A program made the position numbers and the translations under genes. Of a DNA stretch of 9,437 bases, positions 1 to 7,457 are shown in pieces. The notes beneath the pieces were generated by a model that saw only the letters and a program-made list of their open reading frames with translations, had not been told where the DNA came from and did not search any database. The stretch comes from Pseudodesulfovibrio sp. (GTDB lineage: Bacteria > Desulfobacterota > Desulfovibrionia > Desulfovibrionales > Desulfovibrionaceae), in NCBI GenBank assembly GCA_022712815.1, contig JAFLJW010000239.1:1-9437 (forward strand), in the 5' to 3' direction. Positions within the stretch are counted from its first letter, which is position 1. The number at the start of each line of letters is the position of its first letter.

Positions 1-1
1 T

Positions 2-181
2 AATGTTTTTTCAGTAACCGCATATGGTGATGATGGAACTTCTGCAACTGCTGAATGGACCCTTTATGGTGACACTGCTAACAATCAAATACCTGAGCCT
101 TCTACTGTGTTACTGTTTGGAGTTGGTCTCGCTGGGCAACCCTTCCTCTTTTTGTTTTTCCGAGTTGCAGCAATAGCTTAG
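2..181 (+). CDS. PEP-CTERM sorting-domain protein, C-terminal fragment with abnormal tail
   Basis: The frame is open from the window edge to TAG at 179-181, giving the last 59 residues. It has a beta-rich, Gly/Asp/Thr-rich stretch followed by IPEPSTVLLFGVGLAG, which matches the PEP-CTERM signal: a PEP motif, then a hydrophobic helix. In known PEP-CTERM proteins this tail directs the exported protein to exosortase for cleavage and cell-surface or extracellular display. Normally the helix ends within a few residues in a cluster of Arg/Lys. Here it continues as QPFLFLFFRVAAIA with a single Arg, so the basic end is missing. That suggests a frameshift, or replacement of the 3' end by unrelated DNA near position 138. 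The N-terminal part and passenger domain are outside the window, so the function is unknown. The family call is fairly sure; whether the protein is still processed is doubtful. Confidence 0.75.
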   Translation, partial: NVFSVTAYGDDGTSATAEWTLYGDTANNQIPEPSTVLLFGVGLAGQPFLFLFFRVAAIA

Positions 182-504
182 AAACACCATGGTTGAGCCA
201 ACTGTGCCAAACTGGTGGGTCAAACTCTTTCGAAAACTAGGGGGTAGATGAGGCTGCTTTAGTATGCAACTGACGCCATTAAGTTCTCTCGGCACTGTTA
301 TTCAAATCCCTCCACAGAATCCCGTCGGCAATCAATCAAGATCAGAGTCCTCTCGAAGGGGTGCGCGAGCGCCTTCTTATCTTTACCTGAGAGTAAATCT
401 GTTTAACCATTGATATTAAAGTATAGTTTATAAAATACCACTCGTTAACTTTTACATAATAGTTAACTAGTTGGCATGTTGGTGATTAGAATTAGTTTTG
501 AATG
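182..504. other. Intergenic stretch with no recognised gene
   Basis: About 320 bases separate the PEP-CTERM end from the terminator of the leftward operon. Only small unsupported frames occur, for example a 20-codon frame at 189-251 with no ribosome binding site, and none resembles a protein I know. Bases 182-395 have mixed composition and include one hairpin (see 355-384). Bases 396-504 are AT-rich and contain GTTAACT twice (444-450 and 462-468, 18 bases apart). The first part could be the remains of a rearrangement that also altered the PEP-CTERM tail; that is inference. Confidence 0.6.
355..384 (+). terminator. Possible rho-independent terminator for the rightward PEP-CTERM gene
   Basis: GAAGG (355-359) can pair with CCTTC (72-76 of the 300 block, i.e. 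372-376). Inside this, TGC pairs with GCG (one T-G pair) around a GCGA tetraloop at 365-368, leaving a two-base G bulge. The stem is followed by TTATCTTT on the + strand. It lies about 175 bases after the PEP-CTERM stop. The bulge and the imperfect T tract keep confidence low. Confidence 0.35.
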
Positions 505-540
505 AAGCAAAAAAAAGCTCAGCTGAAATAGCTGAGCTTC
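505..540 (-). terminator. Strong rho-independent terminator ending the efflux operon
   Basis: AAGCTCAGCT (515-524) and AGCTGAGCTT (530-539) form a perfect 10-bp stem with a 5-base loop. Reading leftward, the stem is followed by a run of eight T (complement of the A run at 509-516, which overlaps the stem base). It sits about 22 bases beyond the stop of the Met-rich gene, so it closes the whole leftward operon. On the + strand there is no T tract, so it works in one direction only. Confidence 0.92.
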
Positions 541-561
541 AAAAGTAAAGTGTAGGTGAAA

Positions 562-1017
562 TTAGATCTTGCCCTTCATTTTCTTCAGGGTCTTTTCCAT
601 TTTCATGTTGCCATTTTGCATCATGGCGATAGCGGCATCGGGGTCTTTCTTCATCTTGCCCATGCCTTTCATGGTGATCATCATTTCCTTGTTCATCTGC
701 TTCATGGAAGCTTCCATTTCCTTGTCGTGATTCTTCTTGGCGTGACCTTCTACAGCTACCATACCGTGGTGCATGGCAGTCATGTGTTTGTCCATGGAAC
801 CCATTGCAGCTTTACGCTTGGCAGGGTCTTTCATTGTCTCGACGTCCATTTTCATCATGTTCAAGTTGTCTTCCATGACTTTCATGCTTTCATGCATGGT
901 CATGGCTTTGTCGTTTGCTTTCATGTCGCTATGGTCCATGTCTTTCATTGCGAAGGCGAAGCCCGAAACGAGCAAGGTCATGGCAAGAGCGATGGCGATG
1001 GTTGAGAATTTTTTCAT
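562..1017 (-). CDS. Exported Met/His-rich protein, likely periplasmic Cu(I)/Ag(I)-binding
   Basis: This is a 151-residue protein. Residues 1-23 are a clear Sec signal peptide (MKK, hydrophobic core, then GFAFA before the cut). The mature part of 128 residues has 29 Met and 7 His, many Lys, and no Cys. It contains three HxxM motifs (H29-M32, H42-M45, H83-M86) and one MxxH (M75-H78), plus MxM and MM pairs. Such thioether/imidazole motifs bind Cu(I) and Ag(I), as in SilE and CusF-type periplasmic proteins, but I see no overall similarity to those families, and it may be mainly helical. The start at 1017 is chosen because AAGGAGA stands seven bases before it and the signal peptide begins there; an upstream in-frame ATG at 1071 lies inside cusA. 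It is the last gene of the operon, 34 bases after cusA. Likely role: metal buffer or donor for the pump. The role is inferred from composition and context. Confidence 0.85.
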   Translation of the reverse strand: MKKFSTIAIALAMTLLVSGFAFAMKDMDHSDMKANDKAMTMHESMKVMEDNLNMMKMDVETMKDPAKRKAAMGSMDKHMTAMHHGMVAVEGHAKKNHDKEMEASMKQMNKEMMITMKGMGKMKKDPDAAIAMMQNGNMKMEKTLKKMKGKI

Positions 1018-1051
1018 TGTAAGTCTCCTTAAGGTGGTTTGTTTGTATTGG

Positions 1052-4000
1052 TTACGACTGCTCAGACTCAATGTCGGCGAGTTGTCGGCGTTTCTCTTTT
1101 ACTTTGAACTTTGTTTCCTCAGCCAGACAGTAAAGAATCGGGACGATGAACACGGTCAAGATGGCAATGGTCATGCCTCCAAAAGAGGGGATAGCCATGG
1201 GAACCATGATATCGGCGCCTCGACCTGTTGAGGTCAGGACCGGTATCAGGGCAAGAATGGTCGTGGCCGAAGTCATGAGTGCGGGGCGGATTCTTCGTTG
1301 CGCTCCTTCGAGGATTGCCTTGCGGATGGCCGGGATACTGCTCATGTCGCGCGTGTCCCTGCTCTCGTCCAGGTAGGTTGCCATGATGACACCGTCGTCC
1401 GAGGCGATGCCGAACAGGGCCAGGAAGCCGACCCAGATAGCGACACTCAGGTTGATGGGGTGGACCTGGAAAAGTTCCCGCATGTGTGTGCCGAAGACAC
1501 TGAAGTTGAGGAACCAGTCCTGACCATAGAGCCAGATCATCATGAAACCGCCGGACCATGCCACGATGATGCCGGAGAAGACCATGAAGGTTGTGGCTAG
1601 TGACTTGAACTGCAAGTACAGGATGACGACGATGACCATGAGCGCCAGCGGCAGGATGACTGCCAGTTTCTTCTGCGCGCGAATCTGGTTTTTGTAGTTG
1701 CCTGCGAATTCATATGAGACACCGCTGGGCACTATCAGTTCACCAGAGGCAATTTTGCTGTCGAGATACGCACGGGTGCTTTCGACGACATCGACCTCGG
1801 CAAAGCCTGACTTTTTGTCGAACAGCACGTAGCCGATCAAGAAAGTGTCTTCGCTTTTGATAACTTGCGGGCCACGAATATAACGCATCTCAGCAAGCTG
1901 TCGCAGCGGGATTTGTTCACCTGATGGCGTGGCAACAAGGATGTTTTCCAGCTCTTCGATGCTGTCACGTAGTTCACGCATGTAGCGCACTCGTATGGGG
2001 TACCGTTCACGACCTTCAATGGTAGTGGAAAGTATCTTGCCTCCTATGGCTACTTCGATGACATCCTGAACTTTCTTGAGCCTGATGCCGTATTGGGCGA
2101 TGGCCTCACGGTCGATGACGATTTCAAGATAAGGCTTGCCCACAATACGGTCAGCAATGACCGCTGCAGCCTGGATAGACGGTACTTCCTTGAGCAACTG
2201 CTCTAACTGCAGACCGAATCTATCGATAGTTGCCAAATCCGGTCCTTTGACCTTGATGCCCATAGGGGCACGCATGCCGGACTGTAACATGACGATACGC
2301 GCAGCGATGGGCTGGAGTTTGGGAGCCGAAGTCGTGCCGGGTATTTCTGCGGCCACGGCGATTTTATCCCATATGTCGTCGGGAGATTTGATGCCTTTCC
2401 ATTCCGTGCGACCGGGATTCAACTCTGGATCAACCGGTGCTCTCCATTGTCTGAAGGGCTTTCCTTCGGGGTCAGGGATTAACTTTCCGTCTTCGTCACG
2501 CGGATAGAAGCCCTGAACAAGGTAAGGCAGATCATCTCCAGCTGGCAGAGGTTTGCCTTCTGCTGAGCGAAAGTAATCCTTTTGGTTTTCGTCGAATTGA
2601 TAGCGCAGTCGTTTGCCACTTTCATCAATTAGGTATTCTGGTTTGTAGTTGATAACCGTTTCGATCATTGACACCGGAGCTGGATCGAGTGGGGTTTCAG
2701 CACGACCGAGTTTGCCAACGGCGCTGTCGACTTCGGGAATATCCAGCATCGCCATATCCTGTTTTGACAAGACATCTTGTACTTCGCCTATTGAGGCGTG
2801 TGGCATGGTGGTTGGCATGTAAAGGAACGAACCTTCATCAAGGGGAGGCATGAATTCCTTGCCTAGGCCAGGGAATGAGTGAATCACTGAGGCCACAGGG
2901 CGTGATGCACGAAGGCTATCAGGCATCCATGATGTGAGCGGGCCGCCACCAAACCATATGAGTGCCCCGAAGAGTGCGAAGGCTGCGGGCAAGCAGAGAA
3001 ATATTCCCTTGTGGTCGAGTGTCCAGCGCAGCATTGTTGGGTATTTGCTTTGAAATATCTGGAAGAACAGCATTAGGCCACCGATGAGAGTCGAGACAAA
3101 AACAATATTTAGGAAATCGCCTTTCTCAGGTCCCAGAGGTAACCAGTGTGTGGAGAGGAAGATGGTTATCAAGGCAATGACGCCTAAGTTTTCCATCTTG
3201 CCAAAGAAGCCCTCGGCTCTTGGCGGCAGTAAGTGGCCGAAAATGCGATGCAAGCCTAGTGCGATAAGGAACAATCCCACCCACCACTTTACGAGGACGG
3301 CTACTATCAGGCCCGCTGCTATGTATAGCATGTCGACGAAATGATTCGGCAGCCGCTTTTTGGCATTTGGGTCTTTGCGCTTGTATATAAGATGCGCAAT
3401 AGCCGGGAGAACGGTCAGGGCCACGATGATGGAAGCGATGAGCGCAAAGCTTTTCGTGTATGCTAATGGCTTGAAGAGTTTGCCCTCTGGGCCTTCCATA
3501 GCAAAGACCGGAAGGAAGCTGACGATGGTTGTCGCCACCGCTGTCATGATGGCGCTACCGACCTCGGATGCGCCCTTGAAGATGACCTTCATCCTATCTT
3601 CATAAAGGGAAGCTTGTTCAAATTTCTTGAGAATGTTCTCGCAGATGATGATGCCCATATCCACCATCGTACCAATGGCGATGGCGATGCCGGACAGGGC
3701 AACGATATTGGCGTCAACACGGAATACTCGCATGCCGATGAAGACCATCATGACGGCTATGGGCAGCAGTGATGAAATGAGTAATGAACTCGGCAGATGC
3801 ATGACGGCGATGAGCACCACGATGATGGTGATCAAAATTTCTTCAGTCAGGGCAGTGTTCAATGTGCCAAGTGTCTCATTGATGAGGCCTGAGCGGTCAT
3901 AAAAGGGGACGATAGTCACCTTGCTGACTGTCCCGTCCGCCAACGTCTTAGTCGGCAGGCCGGGAGATATCTCAGCGATCTTCGCCTTGACGTTCTTGAT

Positions 4001-4987
4001 GACCTGGAGGGGGTTCTCGCCGTAGCGAACAACCACAACACCGCCGACGGCCTCTGCGCCGCCCTTGTCGAGAACTCCTCGACGCAAGGCCGGACCAAGT
4101 GTCACCTTGGCGACGTCCTGCACGCGGATCGGGACGTTATTGACCACTTTGATGACCGATTTTTCAATGTCGCCAAGCTCTTTGATGAAGCCAATGCCAC
4201 GAATGAGGTATTCGACACTGTTAATTTCAATGGTGCGTGCACCGACATCAAGATTCGACATCTTCACGGCAGAAAAGACGTCTTCTAGTTTGACCCCGGC
4301 AGTGCGCATGGCATCTGGGTCTACGTCGATTTGGTATTCCTTAACAAAGCCGCCGACAGAGGCTGTTTCACTGACACCGTCTGCTCCGAGCATGGCATAC
4401 CGGACGTACCAATCCTGTATACTTCGCAATTCATCAAGGTCCCAGCCACCGGTTGGGTTGCCTTGCTCGTCACGACCTTCAAGCGTGTACCAGAACACCT
4501 GACCTAAAGCCGTTGCATCGGGGCCGAGAGTTGGTTGTACCCCTTGTGGGAGCGTGCCTGGTGGTAGGCTGTTAAGTTTTTCAAGCAGGCGTGAGCGCGA
4601 CCAGTAGAATTCAACATCTTCGTTGAAGATGACGTAGATGGTCGAGAAACCGAACATGGAGTAGCTTCGGACGGTTTTGACGCCGGGGATGCCAAGCAGG
4701 GACACAGTGAGCGGGTATGTGACCTGATCTTCCATGTCCTGAGGTGAGCGGCCCATCCATTGGGTGAAAACAATCTGTTGGTTTTCGCCAATATCCGGGA
4801 TGGCATCTACCGGAACTGGGTCGCGAGGCAGTCCGTCGATTTTGAAATCGAACGGCGCAACGACTAACCCCCAACCCATGACGAGGGTTACGAGCAGGAA
4901 AACTACCAGCTTCTGTTCGAGGCAGAAGCGGATGAGCTTATCGGCGAAGGTGTGCGCTTCAATCCGTGTTTCGGGTCCGTTTTTCAT
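1052..4987 (-). CDS. cusA: CusA-like heavy-metal efflux RND permease, enlarged form
   Basis: This is the inner-membrane proton-driven pump of a tripartite exporter for Cu(I)/Ag(I), 1311 residues against about 1050 for E. coli CusA. Family signs include the VPVDAIPDI N-terminal periplasmic start, RSYSMFGFSTIYVIF, GPDATALGQ and the TM4 motif GIAIAIGTMVDMGIIICEN with the conserved Asp at about 443 (CusA D405). The three CusA substrate methionines (M573, M623, M672) align with M724 in YMPTTMP, M774 in SMIET and M900 in IVMLQSGMRAP, which argues for Cu/Ag rather than Zn/Co. CusA E939 is replaced by Asp (about 1197), and the TM12 Lys K984 by Ala in RIRPALMT. There are extra segments: about 100 hydrophobic residues (roughly 548-650) between TM6 and TM7, about 77 residues between the second and third methionine, and about 20 residues before TM11. 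ATG at 4987 is preferred because GGAAGG precedes it by 4 bases; a GTG at 4999 lacks such a site. It begins 13 bases after the cusB stop. Confidence 0.95.
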   Translation of the reverse strand: MKNGPETRIEAHTFADKLIRFCLEQKLVVFLLVTLVMGWGLVVAPFDFKIDGLPRDPVPVDAIPDIGENQQIVFTQWMGRSPQDMEDQVTYPLTVSLLGIPGVKTVRSYSMFGFSTIYVIFNEDVEFYWSRSRLLEKLNSLPPGTLPQGVQPTLGPDATALGQVFWYTLEGRDEQGNPTGGWDLDELRSIQDWYVRYAMLGADGVSETASVGGFVKEYQIDVDPDAMRTAGVKLEDVFSAVKMSNLDVGARTIEINSVEYLIRGIGFIKELGDIEKSVIKVVNNVPIRVQDVAKVTLGPALRRGVLDKGGAEAVGGVVVVRYGENPLQVIKNVKAKIAEISPGLPTKTLADGTVSKVTIVPFYDRSGLINETLGTLNTALTEEILITIIVVLIAVMHLPSSLLISSLLPIAVMMVFIGMRVFRVDANIVALSGIAIAIGTMVDMGIIICENILKKFEQASLYEDRMKVIFKGASEVGSAIMTAVATTIVSFLPVFAMEGPEGKLFKPLAYTKSFALIASIIVALTVLPAIAHLIYKRKDPNAKKRLPNHFVDMLYIAAGLIVAVLVKWWVGLFLIALGLHRIFGHLLPPRAEGFFGKMENLGVIALITIFLSTHWLPLGPEKGDFLNIVFVSTLIGGLMLFFQIFQSKYPTMLRWTLDHKGIFLCLPAAFALFGALIWFGGGPLTSWMPDSLRASRPVASVIHSFPGLGKEFMPPLDEGSFLYMPTTMPHASIGEVQDVLSKQDMAMLDIPEVDSAVGKLGRAETPLDPAPVSMIETVINYKPEYLIDESGKRLRYQFDENQKDYFRSAEGKPLPAGDDLPYLVQGFYPRDEDGKLIPDPEGKPFRQWRAPVDPELNPGRTEWKGIKSPDDIWDKIAVAAEIPGTTSAPKLQPIAARIVMLQSGMRAPMGIKVKGPDLATIDRFGLQLEQLLKEVPSIQAAAVIADRIVGKPYLEIVIDREAIAQYGIRLKKVQDVIEVAIGGKILSTTIEGRERYPIRVRYMRELRDSIEELENILVATPSGEQIPLRQLAEMRYIRGPQVIKSEDTFLIGYVLFDKKSGFAEVDVVESTRAYLDSKIASGELIVPSGVSYEFAGNYKNQIRAQKKLAVILPLALMVIVVILYLQFKSLATTFMVFSGIIVAWSGGFMMIWLYGQDWFLNFSVFGTHMRELFQVHPINLSVAIWVGFLALFGIASDDGVIMATYLDESRDTRDMSSIPAIRKAILEGAQRRIRPALMTSATTILALIPVLTSTGRGADIMVPMAIPSFGGMTIAILTVFIVPILYCLAEETKFKVKEKRRQLADIESEQS

Positions 4988-5000
4988 ATTGCCTTCCACA

Positions 5001-7136
5001 TTACTGCTTGAGCTGCTTGTTTATTTCCCCACAGGTGGACATGGCGGTTCCGAAATATGGATTACGGACCTCTTCATCTCTCTGGATCCATGTTGCGCCT
5101 TCGTATTCAAAGGCCATGGGGCAGAATATTTCGAATAAGGGGCCGTTTGTTACAACACCCAGTTTGAGAATAGCCTCTGATATACCGATGGAAAGTGGCT
5201 CAAACCCTGTTCTCACGCTAACGATGTCTTCAGCATCACGGATGGCGGTCAGGCCATCATTCATCTTGCCTAGAGCGGTGGTCCAGACATTGTGAGAAGG
5301 ACCATCAAGTGCATCGGAATTAACCAGTTGGAGAGTGCCGACTAACTTGTCGGCAGCCTTTCTAGCGACATCAATATCGTCAATAGCCAAGGCTTCAGCC
5401 AATGATTCATAGTTGGCGAAGACCAGGCCGAGCTGCTGTTTGAATACGTCGGGAGCATTGTACTGCTCTGCGGATTCTTCCATCTTGAAGACAGCTTTGA
5501 GGCCGTTATAATGGGCTTTCATTTCCCCGAATATTTCCTGGAGTCGGTCGGCATCCAAAGCTTCTGAACCGAGTATGGCGTCGTTGCTCAGGAGCATGGA
5601 GTATTCTCTCCAACGCAAGGCTGGTGGACCTTCAAGGTCGGAACCATCGATCATCCGAAGTTCTTTGTTGAACTTGCCAAATGCGAGATGAGTCTGTTGA
5701 AGGTCATTACTTTCGACCTCAACCAACAGGCTTTCAAAGGTGTTGTCGAGCAAGCGGAGCTTTGAAGTAAAGAGTGCGGGCAACTCTTCGTCACCAATCG
5801 CCGAGATGTTTGAAGGGTTCATCATGCTGGGCTTGGCAACAATCTGAACGGCGCTGTCGATCTTGAAGTTGCCTTTGGTAACAACCAATTCGCCTTCTTC
5901 AAGGCCATTCTTGACGATGTAGTAATTCCCTGCCTTGGCACCAAGTAAAATTTCACGGCCTTCGTAGGAGCCATCGTTGTCGGGATTTGCTACATATACG
6001 ACGGCTCGCTTGCCTGTAATCAGAGGCGCAGATGCCGGGATGACCAACGGAGAATCTGCATTGTCTGTTTTATCGCCACCTTTGTGTTGAGTCGACCTCA
6101 CAAGCATTCCTGGCTTCAGGCTACCGTCCTTGTTGGGGACGGAGAGCCGGACTCGGACAGTGCGGGTCTTTTCATTAACTATGGGGTCGATATAGACGAC
6201 TTTTCCCTTGAAAATTTTCCCGGGATACGCCTCGGTTTGGAATTCAACCTGTTGGTCAAGATCAACCCAGGGGAGATCTGATTCGTATGCTTCGAGGATG
6301 ACCCACAGCGTTGTCAGGTCGGCAATTGCGTATATCTTGCTGCCTGTCTTGACGTACTGCCCTTCATTCACATCCTTGCTGGTGACTACGCCGCCTTGGG
6401 GAGAAAAGAGGGTAATGTGATCTGCGGGTTTGCCTTCACGAACAACCTTGTCGATTTGGCTTTTTGTCAAACCAAGCAGACGCAGCTTTTCGCGCGATGC
6501 TTCTTCGGTACGGGTTGCGCTGTTCTTTACCAGATCAAGATTGCTGTCCTTGAGGTCGTGCATAGCTTTGATTGCCTGAATCAGTTCGGCCTGAGCGGTC
6601 AGTAGTTCAGGGCTATATATGGAAACCATGGGCTGGCCTTTCTTGACCAGACTGCCGGTGTAGTCCACATACATTTTGTCGATACGCCCACCGGTCCAGG
6701 CCGTGATGGTGCGGACCCGTGTTTCATCATAATCGACCTTTCCGACCATTCTGGTTTCAACGGCTACATCGAGGCGTTTGACCTTCTCGACAGCAATACC
6801 AGCCAGCTTGCGGGCTCCTTCAGTCAGTTTAATCTCACGAAGGCTTGTCTGTTCGCCTTCATCACGACGTTCAAGCGGAATCAGTTCCATGAAGCAGATG
6901 GGACATTTACCGGGCTCTGGAAGCTGGATTTGAGGGTGCATTGAACAGGTCCAGGTAATATTTCCTGCCTCGTCAATGTGCTCTTCCAAATCGTGTCCTC
7001 CCTCGGTCTCGAGGTGTGCAACGACCTCCTTGGACGTGCTGACATTGGTACTGTTAACCAAGTAGCCAGCGCCAAAAGCGATGGTGCTGCAAAGGATGAT
7101 TATAAAGACCAGCTTGATGTTCCTGAATTTGCTCAT
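5001..7136 (-). CDS. cusB: CusB-like periplasmic adaptor with N-terminal HMBD and C-terminal DUF3347
   Basis: This is the membrane-fusion subunit linking the RND pump to the outer-membrane channel; its 711 residues compare with about 400 for E. coli CusB. Residues 8-28 are an uncleaved-type N-terminal membrane anchor or signal. Residues 62-88 form a heavy-metal-binding domain with C64-x-M66-H67 and C78-P-I-C81. Residues about 100-435 are the usual adaptor core: barrel-sandwich strands around YVDYTGSLVKKGQPM, a helical hairpin at about 177-235 (SPELLTAQAELIQA), the second lipoyl half at about 241-265, a beta-barrel, and a membrane-proximal domain ending near 437. Residues about 450-711 are an added helical region ending in CPMAF (672-676), a Trp at 683, NPYFG (692-696) and TCGE (701-704), which match DUF3347. 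Its first half (about 452-500) looks like a worn copy of the helices at about 562-606. The start has a modest GAGAG site. The gene sits directly before cusA. Confidence 0.93.
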   Translation of the reverse strand: MSKFRNIKLVFIIILCSTIAFGAGYLVNSTNVSTSKEVVAHLETEGGHDLEEHIDEAGNITWTCSMHPQIQLPEPGKCPICFMELIPLERRDEGEQTSLREIKLTEGARKLAGIAVEKVKRLDVAVETRMVGKVDYDETRVRTITAWTGGRIDKMYVDYTGSLVKKGQPMVSIYSPELLTAQAELIQAIKAMHDLKDSNLDLVKNSATRTEEASREKLRLLGLTKSQIDKVVREGKPADHITLFSPQGGVVTSKDVNEGQYVKTGSKIYAIADLTTLWVILEAYESDLPWVDLDQQVEFQTEAYPGKIFKGKVVYIDPIVNEKTRTVRVRLSVPNKDGSLKPGMLVRSTQHKGGDKTDNADSPLVIPASAPLITGKRAVVYVANPDNDGSYEGREILLGAKAGNYYIVKNGLEEGELVVTKGNFKIDSAVQIVAKPSMMNPSNISAIGDEELPALFTSKLRLLDNTFESLLVEVESNDLQQTHLAFGKFNKELRMIDGSDLEGPPALRWREYSMLLSNDAILGSEALDADRLQEIFGEMKAHYNGLKAVFKMEESAEQYNAPDVFKQQLGLVFANYESLAEALAIDDIDVARKAADKLVGTLQLVNSDALDGPSHNVWTTALGKMNDGLTAIRDAEDIVSVRTGFEPLSIGISEAILKLGVVTNGPLFEIFCPMAFEYEGATWIQRDEEVRNPYFGTAMSTCGEINKQLKQ

Positions 7137-7175
7137 GATACTCTCTGTTTTCTTTCCAAAAAAAATGGTGGTGGA

Positions 7176-7454
7176 TTAAGCCGGAGTGTCTTCCAGAATG
7201 ACGCCTTGTTCCCGCATTTGTTCCATGAATTTATCCGGATTTTTCTTGAACTCCGGGGGACAAGAGGAACAGCAAAAGTAAATACGTTTTTCTGCATAGT
7301 CCGTGAAAAGTTCAGTTGTTATTTAAAATCCCATGACTGGGCAAAGTGTTTGGTTACTCGGAGTCGCTTTTGCTCTGCTGTCCATAGCGGGGAACATCGC
7401 TGCAACCACAATCAAGATGGCAATTGTGGTGAAAGTCAGTTTCAATTTCATCAT
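7176..7454 (-). pseudogene. Exported YHS-type metal-binding protein interrupted by one in-frame TAA
   Basis: Reading leftward from ATG at 7454 there are 92 codons to TAA at 7178-7176, with a single internal TAA at codon 44 (7325-7323). Residues 1-30 are a signal peptide ending in SRAKA. The rest reads QTLCPVMGF, then the stop, then ITTELFTDYAEKRIYFCC and SSCPPEFKKNPDKFMEQM. This is the usual YHS/HMBD-like pattern CPVMG...DY.GKRIYFCC..C...FKKNP, with C38, M41, C61, C62 and C65 as likely metal ligands. The frame is correct on both sides of the stop, so one substitution (for example AAA Lys to TAA) explains it without any frameshift. The natural product would be a 43-residue remnant. No start codon with a ribosome binding site follows the stop. 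It starts 3 bases after the tolC-like stop and ends 39 bases before cusB. A sequencing error or ochre readthrough are alternatives. Confidence 0.8.
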
Positions 7455-7457
7455 GTA

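Noticed and set aside
189..251. 20-codon + strand frame after the PEP-CTERM stop
   Set aside because: It is short, has no Shine-Dalgarno sequence and no family resemblance.
110..295. 61-residue minus-strand frame at the left edge
   Set aside because: It overlaps the PEP-CTERM end, has no recognisable family and no convincing ribosome binding site.
301..330. TTCAAATCCC-like string as a tRNA 3' end or attachment site
   Set aside because: The flanking bases do not pair as a T-arm and no acceptor, anticodon or D-arm can be drawn upstream.
556..1005. 149-residue His-rich frame on the + strand
   Set aside because: It is the antisense mirror of the Met-rich gene: each ATG reads CAT (His) on the other strand. 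It has no ribosome binding site, and the minus-strand gene has signal peptide, RBS, operon position and terminator.
1119..1559. 146-residue minus-strand frame, and many other frames inside cusA
   Set aside because: They overlap the well-supported cusA reading frame and resemble no protein. Long shadows are expected opposite or beside a long coding region.
7323..7336. Programmed frameshift at GGATTTTAAATAAC to bypass the YHS stop
   Set aside because: The downstream YHS part is in the same frame as the upstream part. The +1 frame meets TAA at once and the -1 frame meets TGA soon after, so slipping does not rescue the protein.
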